From: Lachnospiraceae bacterium UBA3282
GTDB lineage: Bacteria; Bacillota; Clostridia; Lachnospirales; Lachnospiraceae
Direction of reading: 5' to 3'
Assembly: GCA_002361735.1 (NCBI GenBank)
Contig: DETS01000074.1
Location: 567 to 15,085, forward strand
Length of the DNA stretch: 14,519 nt
Part shown: positions 6,514 through 12,215 of the stretch, in pieces
Position numbering within the stretch: position 1 is the first letter of the stretch
Layout: each line of letters opens with the position of its first letter
Notes under the pieces: generated by a model
Databases searched by the model: none
The model's input: the letters and a program-made list of their open reading frames with translations, nothing else
What the model was told of the DNA's origin: nothing
Translations under genes and position numbers: made by a program

Positions 6514-7452
6514 TTACTCCCCTTCTTCCTCCAGCTTCTGATACGCCGCCGCCAAGAAGTCCTCCTCGGTCTCCGCTTCCCCGCAGATCACATATCCTTC
6601 CCCTGCCGATACCTCCACATAGGCCGTCCATGCCTTTTCCGAATCATTTTCCCTGCCGGTCATCTCCAACACGCGGAAGGTTTTCCCTTCATAACGACGA
6701 ATCTTCACTTCGGAACCGTTGAAGCCGGCTGGACGCTTTGTTACTTTTTCTATCGTATAGTCATCGGTATCGGCGTCTCCTCGCTGCAGTTCCCCTGCCA
6801 TTTCCTTTTTCTGCGATGCCTTATCCGCTTCTTCGGTTAACTCCTCCACCGGCTTATCCTCCGATGCCGCCATTTCCGCATTGCCCTGATCCAACGTCGT
6901 TCCATTCGTCAGTTCCGAAGACGCCGCACCGCTTGCATTTTGCGCCTCAGAAACGGTCTCTGCCTCCGCCGTGTCTGCCGCCATATCCGCCATGATAGTC
7001 CCTGCCGCCGCTTCTTCAGACTCCTCTGCCTCCATCGCCGGCGCTTCCGCAAAGACTCCGCCTTCCTCCGCGGACTCTACCGCATTTTCATAAACCGCAC
7101 CGCTCTCGGCTGTTTCCTCATAGACTGCACTCGGCGCACCCGCCATGTCCGCAGACTTCAAGCCACGCATAGTGAGAGACACCGACGCCAAGATGAGAAT
7201 CGCCGCTGCCGCTGTCAGCGGATAAGCCCATTTACGGACAGAAAACACTCCCGTCTGTTTTTGGCGATCCACTTGCTCCGTATGGGAAACCGGCATTTCC
7301 TGCACAACAGATGCCGCCCCTGCCATCGCCAGCCGCTTTTCTTCTTCGCGTACAGCCGCCTTAGTCTTCTCGATCAGGCTTAAGGGCGCATGAATCTGTG
7401 CGGTTTCTTCTCTATATTTATTTTGATAAGCATCTTTATACTGCTCTGTCAT
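6514..7452 (-). CDS. anti-sigma-factor-like single-pass membrane protein
   Basis: A 312-residue protein encoded directly after an ECF sigma factor. It has an N-terminal cytoplasmic part of about 74 residues, helical and charged, without a zinc-binding His/Cys motif. One transmembrane segment follows at about 75-95 (WAYPLTAAAAILILASVSLTM). Then comes a long extracellular region: residues 100-225 are a strongly acidic, Ala/Glu-rich, probably disordered linker, and residues about 228-312 form a compact domain (YTIEKVTKRPAGF, KAWTAYVEVSAGEGYVICGEAETEEDFL). That last part loosely resembles DUF4367-like sensor domains of clostridial anti-sigma factors; this is tentative. By position and topology it should hold the upstream sigma factor inactive until an envelope signal arrives. 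The start has AAGGA 9 bases upstream, and 96 bases separate it from the sigma stop. Confidence 0.75.
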   Translation of the reverse strand: MTEQYKDAYQNKYREETAQIHAPLSLIEKTKAAVREEEKRLAMAGAASVVQEMPVSHTEQVDRQKQTGVFSVRKWAYPLTAAAAILILASVSLTMRGLKSADMAGAPSAVYEETAESGAVYENAVESAEEGGVFAEAPAMEAEESEEAAAGTIMADMAADTAEAETVSEAQNASGAASSELTNGTTLDQGNAEMAASEDKPVEELTEEADKASQKKEMAGELQRGDADTDDYTIEKVTKRPAGFNGSEVKIRRYEGKTFRVLEMTGRENDSEKAWTAYVEVSAGEGYVICGEAETEEDFLAAAYQKLEEEGE

Positions 7453-7548
7453 ATTTTTTATTCCTTATCGTTGAATCCTTTTCAACTTTCCTGCACGAAT
7501 TAACATTTCTATGACAAATACCATATCGCTTTTTCTCAACAATCCGTG

Positions 7549-8046
7549 CTATCCCGCTCCCTCTTTTTCCAACAGGTCTTTCAGCATCTCTCTCGCCCGA
7601 TGGAGCTGCGATTTAACGGTCCCTTCTTTCTGTCCCGTGAAGTCCGCGATCTCCGCCACGGATAACTCCTCATAGTAAAAGAGATGCACCGCCGTTCGAT
7701 ACTTTGGCGGAAGCTTTGATACCGCCCTTCTGACGGGGTGTTCCTCCGGCGGTTCGTAGGCTTCCTCTCCCCGAAGCTTCGTCTCGTCTTCCAAAAAATC
7801 CACATTTTTATTCCAATACAGGTCAAAATGCTTTTTCGCGCAGTTGATCGTCACCCTGATCAGCCACGCTTTCACATGTTCCCAGGATTGCAATTCCCCG
7901 ATATGACTGACCAGACGCACGAACACTTCCTGAAAAAGGTCGTCCGCATCCGTCCTGTTTTTCATCTGCGCAAGCGCCAAACGATACACCATATCGGCAT
8001 ATCGATCCACTGCCGCTTCCGTCGTGATCTGTTCCTCTTTCGTCAT
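7549..8046 (-). CDS. ECF-type RNA polymerase sigma factor
   Basis: A 165-residue group 4 sigma factor made only of regions 2 and 4. Region 2 (about 12-78) shows YRLALAQMKNRTDADDLFQEVF, the core-binding and -10-binding part, followed by WLIRVTINCAKKH. Region 4 (about 107-158) is a helix-turn-helix, LPPKYRTAVHLFYYEELS then AEIADFTGQKEGTVKSQLHR, which reads the -35 box. The start is supported by GAGG at 8053-8056, 6 bases upstream. The gene has an ECF promoter (8070-8108) that is duplicated before the VWA lipoprotein gene, implying autoregulation and a small regulon. The next gene encodes its probable membrane anti-sigma partner. Confidence 0.95.
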   Translation of the reverse strand: MTKEEQITTEAAVDRYADMVYRLALAQMKNRTDADDLFQEVFVRLVSHIGELQSWEHVKAWLIRVTINCAKKHFDLYWNKNVDFLEDETKLRGEEAYEPPEEHPVRRAVSKLPPKYRTAVHLFYYEELSVAEIADFTGQKEGTVKSQLHRAREMLKDLLEKEGAG

Positions 8047-8069
8047 ATATGGCCTCGTTTCTTACCCGG

Positions 8070-8108
8070 CTCTACTGATAATACCCGCCGACTTGCCGTT
8101 AGGTTGCA
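8070..8108 (-). promoter_or_regulatory. autoregulatory ECF-type promoter of the first sigma gene
   Basis: On the minus strand TGCAACC (8108-8102), 17 bases, then GTATTA (8084-8079) inside GTATTATCAGTAGAG. No TTGACA/TATAAT pair is present. The same two boxes with the same spacing precede the VWA lipoprotein gene. A TATCAT/ATGATA inverted repeat (8116-8133) lies just upstream of the -35 box. Confidence 0.75.
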
Positions 8109-8221
8109 TTTTCGCTATCATGATTTTATGATACGCAAATACTGACTCGGCAGACTAATCCCTGAAATGACTGTTTATTTAGAATATCATAAAATATTTT
8201 CAGGAAAAAAACAATCTCCGC

Positions 8222-8251
8222 TGTCACCAAACGACGGCAAATAACGTATAT
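8222..8251 (+). promoter_or_regulatory. probable ECF-type promoter of the second sigma gene
   Basis: TGTCACC (8222-8228), 17 bases, then GTATAT (8246-8251). This has the same architecture as the two minus-strand ECF promoters, with two changes in the seven-base -35 box and a different end to the -10. Transcription would start near 8258, about 37 bases before the ATG. Confidence 0.5.
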
Positions 8252-8294
8252 AGGACAAGGGATCCCAAAAACAAAAGAAAGGAGAACCTTTACC

Positions 8295-8798
8295 ATGCAC
8301 AAAAACGAGGCGGATATCCGCCGTATCCTGCAGGCGCACGGGGACGCGCTTTATCGAACGGCGTTTCTGCTTTTAGGCAATCAGGCAGATGTTCAGGACG
8401 CCTTACAGGAAGTGCTGCTGCGCTTTTTTGAAAAGGCCCCTGCCTTTTCCACAGCTGAACACGAGCGGGCATGGCTTTTGCGCGTCGCCGCAAACTGCTG
8501 CATGGACTGTCTGCGTTTCCGCAAAAAACATACCTGCGTCGATCTATCTCTATTGCAGGAATGTCTGGCGGCCCCCGAACAGCAGTCCCATATCGAAGAA
8601 CTATATGCGCTTCCCGCCAAATGGAAAAGCGTCCTCATCCTGCATTATTTCGAGGGATATTCCGTCGCGGAGATCGCGCAGATCATGAAGCTTTCGGAGA
8701 GCGCCGTGAAAAAGCGCCTGCAGCGCGGCAGAGAAGCACTGAAACTGGCAATTACGGAAACAGAACCAAAAAATTCATTAGAAAGGAGATTCTCATGA
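8295..8798 (+). CDS. second ECF-type RNA polymerase sigma factor
   Basis: A 167-residue group 4 sigma factor. Region 2 (about 8-77) includes LYRTAFLLLGNQADVQDALQ and the WLLRVAANCCMDCLR segment. Region 4 (about 104-152) is the helix-turn-helix LPAKWKSVLILHYFEGYS then AEIAQIMKLSESAVKKRLQR. It is clearly diverged from the other sigma factor in this window, so it is not a recent duplicate. The start has AAAGGAG ending 10 bases before the ATG. Its last codons hold the ribosome binding site of the next gene, and the stop overlaps that gene's start (ATGA at 8795-8798), so the two are translationally coupled. It is transcribed divergently from the first sigma system across a shared 248-base region. 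Confidence 0.95.
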   Translation: MHKNEADIRRILQAHGDALYRTAFLLLGNQADVQDALQEVLLRFFEKAPAFSTAEHERAWLLRVAANCCMDCLRFRKKHTCVDLSLLQECLAAPEQQSHIEELYALPAKWKSVLILHYFEGYSVAEIAQIMKLSESAVKKRLQRGREALKLAITETEPKNSLERRFS

Positions 8799-9301
8799 AT
8801 CATAACGATATGCTACAGTTAAAAAATGCCATTACCCTGCCTGACACACTGGCAGAAGAACTTGTACAGGGCTGTACCCAGCCTCAAAAACGCCATACCC
8901 GCGCGCGCTTTTCCAGGCTCGCGGCTCCCTTGATCGCCGTTTTTGCGCTTCTCCTCTGCGGCACTACCTCTCTTGCTTATAATATTTATCAGGAGTACAC
9001 GTTGGCAGTCTTTTGGGAGAACGATCTTTCCGGGAGCGACATTGACCAACTTGGTCAGATGCTTGCCAACATCGACGGCGTTTCCTCCTGCCGCTATATT
9101 TCCGGGGACGAAGCCTGGGCAGAGTTTTCCGCCGCCTATCTGGATGCCGACACCGCCGCTTCCTTTACGGAAAATCCGTTGGCGGACTCCGGCAACTACC
9201 GTCTCAGCGTAAGCTTACAGGCGGATACCGATGAAATACGGGCAAAAATCGCAGATCTTGCGGGGGTACGTCTGGTACAGAATCTGAAAGAACTGGATTA
9301 A
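8795..9301 (+). CDS. membrane anti-sigma-like protein with FtsX-type extracellular domain
   Basis: A 168-residue protein coupled by a four-base overlap to the sigma gene. The ATG at 8795 is chosen for AAGGAG at 8783-8788. Residues 1-40 are a basic cytoplasmic N-terminus, which would contact the sigma factor. One transmembrane segment covers about 41-63 (LAAPLIAVFALLLCGTTSLAY). The outer part (about 68-163) follows the pattern of the FtsX extracellular domain: VFWENDLSGSDIDQL, a first IDGVSSCRYISGDEAWAEF unit, the ENPLADS turn, then SVSLQADTDEIRAKI and LAGVRLVQ. In FtsX this domain follows the first membrane helix and controls peptidoglycan hydrolases. The remaining FtsX membrane helices are absent. 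Reading it as an anti-sigma sensor is inferred from gene order and topology. Confidence 0.75.
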   Translation: MNHNDMLQLKNAITLPDTLAEELVQGCTQPQKRHTRARFSRLAAPLIAVFALLLCGTTSLAYNIYQEYTLAVFWENDLSGSDIDQLGQMLANIDGVSSCRYISGDEAWAEFSAAYLDADTAASFTENPLADSGNYRLSVSLQADTDEIRAKIADLAGVRLVQNLKELD

Positions 9302-9302
9302 A

Positions 9303-10652
9303 TTATAGGCACATCACCATATAAGCAGGAAGATATGTCACACCGTCTTCCTGCTTAAAATCTTTTCCATAGACAACAAATCTTTCCTCCATCTTCAACT
9401 GATACTTCTGCACAAAACAATCAAAGGACTTATGCCTTTTATATCCTGATGATTTCACTTCTATGGGACAGATTTTTTTCTTTCTGACAATCAAAAAATC
9501 GATTTCATACTTCTTTTCCTGCCCCCCTTCTGTACTGTCCATAAATTCATGAAAATAAAGAGAATACCCCCTTGCCCGAAGCATCTGCGCCACCATGTTT
9601 TCGAAAATCATTCCCTGATTGATTCCCAGCTTATCAAAGATGACCGCTTTATATAAATCGGTTCCTGTTTCCTCGCTGTTGCGCATGATCTGCGTGATCA
9701 GCAGCCCTGTATCTCCCATGTACAGCTTAAAATTGCTTCGATCCGCATAAACCTCTAAAATAACTTCAGGCGCGGTTACGTTACAACATTCGTTCCCGAT
9801 CATAGATTCCGCAACAAAATTGACCGCATCTACATAATGCTTATATCTGGCGTTCTTATCCACCAGTGAAAAACGGAAATGCGAATTGCGGTTCTCGAGC
9901 TGTTCCGGTATTGTCTTAAAAATCACCGATGCCTTTTCACGGTTATCCTCATCGTATTTTTTCAAATCCTCCTCATACAGCGACACAATATTTCTTTTGA
10001 TAAAATCAATCTCCTCATAAGTCGCTCCCTCCGTAAATGCCGCCACCGCCTGCGGCATTCCTCCAACTGCCATATAAGTCCGAAACCGCTGCATGATTTT
10101 GCGGTGGATGTCATCTCCCAACGGTTTCTTTTTCTGAAAAGCTTCTCGGATTACAGGCATCGTTACGCTGTCTCCCTGTGCCCACAAAAATTCCTCAAAA
10201 TCCATAGGAAACATCTGTAGTCTGTATTCTTCCGAGGGAATCAAAATGTCCCGCACATTTTTCTTGATGGAAATCAGCGACCCCGTCTCGATATAATCAT
10301 AGCGACCGTCAGCCACCAGATACTTAATCGCCTGTCTTGCAAAGGGAAACAACTGCACCTCATCCAAAATAATGACCGCTTTTTTAGGAGGAAGGCTTTT
10401 CCCTTTCATCAGAAAAAGATTTCGAAAAAAAATATCCATATCTCCTATATTTTCTGTAAAGTTCTGCCGCATGATTTTATCTTCTCTGGCGAAATCCACG
10501 ATCAAATAATCTTCGTATTCCTGTTGCGCAAAAATCTCCACAATAGTAGATTTTCCGATACGTCTTGCGCCTTCCAGTAAAATAGCGGCCTTTCCGTTAG
10601 ATTTTCGCTTCCAATCGAGTAATTTATCATAAATTTTTCTTTTAAATACCAT
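9303..10652 (-). CDS. AAA ATPase with DUF4143-like/nuclease-fold C-terminus
   Basis: A 449-residue cytoplasmic ATPase of a family common in anaerobes and archaea but poorly understood. Walker A is GARRIGKST (residues 28-36). Walker B is VIILDEVQ (Asp97, Glu98). A sensor-like ETGS follows at about 122-125. The C-terminal third carries a PD-(D/E)xK-type pattern, EIDFLIV (Asp385) then IEVKS (Glu398, Lys400), as in DUF4143-type proteins. The start is placed at 10652 because AAGGAGG (10661-10667) lies 8 bases upstream. Two earlier in-frame ATGs up to 10703 lack such a site, and the first lies inside an upstream repeat. The gene ends one base from the convergent membrane-protein gene. It appears to be a single-gene unit, with four 33-bp repeats in its upstream region. 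Confidence 0.88.
   Translation of the reverse strand: MVFKRKIYDKLLDWKRKSNGKAAILLEGARRIGKSTIVEIFAQQEYEDYLIVDFAREDKIMRQNFTENIGDMDIFFRNLFLMKGKSLPPKKAVIILDEVQLFPFARQAIKYLVADGRYDYIETGSLISIKKNVRDILIPSEEYRLQMFPMDFEEFLWAQGDSVTMPVIREAFQKKKPLGDDIHRKIMQRFRTYMAVGGMPQAVAAFTEGATYEEIDFIKRNIVSLYEEDLKKYDEDNREKASVIFKTIPEQLENRNSHFRFSLVDKNARYKHYVDAVNFVAESMIGNECCNVTAPEVILEVYADRSNFKLYMGDTGLLITQIMRNSEETGTDLYKAVIFDKLGINQGMIFENMVAQMLRARGYSLYFHEFMDSTEGGQEKKYEIDFLIVRKKKICPIEVKSSGYKRHKSFDCFVQKYQLKMEERFVVYGKDFKQEDGVTYLPAYMVMCL
9322..9366 (+). terminator. candidate terminator of the second sigma operon, inside the ATPase 3' end
   Basis: A perfect 12-bp inverted repeat (9322-9333 with 9346-9357, 12-base loop) is followed on the plus strand by AAAATCTTTT. 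It starts 20 bases after the membrane-protein stop yet lies within the last codons of the convergent ATPase gene. The T tract is weak and delayed, hence the modest confidence. Confidence 0.4.
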
Positions 10653-10687
10653 TAAAACAGCCTCCTTTTCTCTCATGCTATCATAGT

Positions 10688-10819
10688 TTCCCGAATTTTT
10701 CAATTCTTATACCCCGATTTTTCCCGAATTATTAAATTCTTTTTGTTATATTTTTCACGAATTTGTAAATTCTTTTATCCTTGTTTTTCCCGAATTTTTC
10801 AATTTTTTACATTCAGATT
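10688..10819. repeat. four tandem 33-bp repeats with GAATT-N4-AATTC palindromes
   Basis: The palindrome GAATT-N4-AATTC begins at 10693, 10726 and 10759, and with one end base changed at 10792. The starts are exactly 33 bp apart. Each copy is preceded by TTCCC or TTCAC, so the repeat unit is a full 33 bp with a conserved core of about 19 and a variable remainder. The array lies between the terminator of the transglutaminase gene and the ATPase ribosome binding site. Confidence 0.85.
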
Positions 10820-10840
10820 TCATACAAACGCCTTTTTCCA

Positions 10841-10880
10841 TATAAAAACACCTCGAAAAGCCTCTCACTTCCCGAAGTGT
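10841..10880 (-). terminator. terminator of the amylase-transglutaminase operon
   Basis: On the minus strand ACACTTCG (10880-10873) pairs with CGAGGTGT (10855-10848; one T-G pair) around a 17-base loop. Five T follow (10848-10844, the first shared with the stem). It begins about 25 bases after the transglutaminase stop. Confidence 0.6.
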
Positions 10881-10905
10881 TCCCTCTCCCATATTTTTAT
10901 CCCTT

Positions 10906-12183
10906 TTACAGATTCCGATACCGCTCTCCCTCGCACTTTGGCAGATTCACCGACAGATCCCGCCGCACATGGGTCTCCGCATAGTCGCTGTCCGTCCTGT
11001 TAAAGTAATCATGTTCGCCGCCGGGCGTATCATCCCACGTCAGATCCACGTTATAATAACCGTCATCCAGCGCCACGATATTCCAGGCATGATCCGTCCC
11101 CGCAAAACCCGTGCAGTAATAACAGGGGATTCCCAGCCTTTGCAAGAGATACTGGTAGGCTCTCGCATACCCTGCGCACACGCTCTTTCCCTCCACCAAC
11201 GCACTGTAAGCGCTCTGGTTCTTATCCGCACCTTTTTCATATTCGATCCGCTCAATCAGCATATCGTGCAGACGTCGTTCCTTTTCGTAGGGTGTCCCCA
11301 GATTCTCCACCTGCGTCAGGAGATTGTTTGTGGTGTTAAAAAACTCGGTGGAAGCCGCAGCAAGCTCCTCTTTCGACATATTAAATTCTAATTCCAACTC
11401 CGCGCAGATCTTATTCTTGTCATATTTGCAGGTAAAAATCGTATTTAACCAAAACAATTCCGGATGATCGTTATAAACTGCCATCACTACGTCTTTCAAC
11501 TGTGACACAGGAACCGCTTCAATCGGCACAAAAGCGGCGTTCATCACGGTCGCGTTGGCAAAAATCTGTCGGTAGAGGTGTTGACCTTTTGAGTCAATCA
11601 TATGGTAATAGGGATAAAGATTGGCATCAAAAAAAAGACCGTCTCCCGTCTCTCCATATCCCAACGTGCTGGTGTATTCTCCGCCCTCGGCATCAGGCAG
11701 CGCCTCGGATTTTTCCGTGATGGGCTGATAGCCTGCTTTTCCGTTCACTGCCTCCGGTACTTTGATATCCAACTCAGAGGGCGCCTCGTAACCGTTCGCG
11801 CCCCTGACAGGCTCGTTGTCCTCCCCCGTTTCGGCAGATACGCTGTCATAACCATCGGCATCCTCAGCCATACCCGTCGATTCATCCGTTTCATTTTCTA
11901 ATGCTTCTTCATCAGAAGTATCGGCATCTTCCTCATAATCATCTGCAGGCTCCTCCTCTGTTTCAAAAGACTCCCCTTCTGACTCCTCCCAATCATAGGA
12001 ATCCAAGTCTGGGCCGTCCTCCTGCGCGGGCTCCTCCTTTTTTTCCTTGGGAAGCCCGTTTCCTGTAACCAGCGAAGACAAGGTCTCTGTAATGCCCGGA
12101 TTCACCGCGGACATAATGATGAGGGCGCACAAAAGCGCTGCCAAAACGCCTATACCTGCCAGAATACCCTTTATCACTCTCAT
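10906..12183 (-). CDS. membrane-anchored transglutaminase-like protein
   Basis: A 425-residue exported protein. An N-terminal hydrophobic segment (about 4-27) acts as signal anchor. Residues about 45-140 are a strongly acidic Glu/Asp/Ser-rich linker. The C-terminal half contains a transglutaminase-like core with a visible catalytic triad: Cys336 in GKSVCAGYARAYQYLL, His365 in GTDHAWNIV and Asp380 in YYNVDLTWDD. Bacterial members of this superfamily are mostly peptidases or crosslinkers at the cell surface; the substrate here is unknown. The upstream AAGGAG is 13 bases from the ATG, longer than usual, and no better in-frame start exists nearby. The gene follows the GH13 gene by 32 bases with no terminator, so the two form an operon. 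A terminator lies just downstream. Confidence 0.85.
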   Translation of the reverse strand: MRVIKGILAGIGVLAALLCALIIMSAVNPGITETLSSLVTGNGLPKEKKEEPAQEDGPDLDSYDWEESEGESFETEEEPADDYEEDADTSDEEALENETDESTGMAEDADGYDSVSAETGEDNEPVRGANGYEAPSELDIKVPEAVNGKAGYQPITEKSEALPDAEGGEYTSTLGYGETGDGLFFDANLYPYYHMIDSKGQHLYRQIFANATVMNAAFVPIEAVPVSQLKDVVMAVYNDHPELFWLNTIFTCKYDKNKICAELELEFNMSKEELAAASTEFFNTTNNLLTQVENLGTPYEKERRLHDMLIERIEYEKGADKNQSAYSALVEGKSVCAGYARAYQYLLQRLGIPCYYCTGFAGTDHAWNIVALDDGYYNVDLTWDDTPGGEHDYFNRTDSDYAETHVRRDLSVNLPKCEGERYRNL

Positions 12184-12215
12184 AACTGCGCCTGCGCTCC
12201 TTCGCGCTGTCTATC

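Noticed and set aside
8161..8204. CCTGAAA...TTTCAGG inverted repeat in the divergent sigma region
   Set aside because: Seven bases with a 30-base gap can arise by chance, and it does not align with either promoter.
8471..8794. Long upstream extension of the FtsX-domain protein in the same frame
   Set aside because: It is the shadow of the sigma gene in another frame. The ATG at 8795 has its own ribosome binding site and the expected four-base overlap.
10653..10703. N-terminal extension of the ATPase from the ATG at 10703
   Set aside because: This start lies inside the first 33-bp repeat and lacks a ribosome binding site, while the ATG at 10652 has AAGGAGG at ideal distance.
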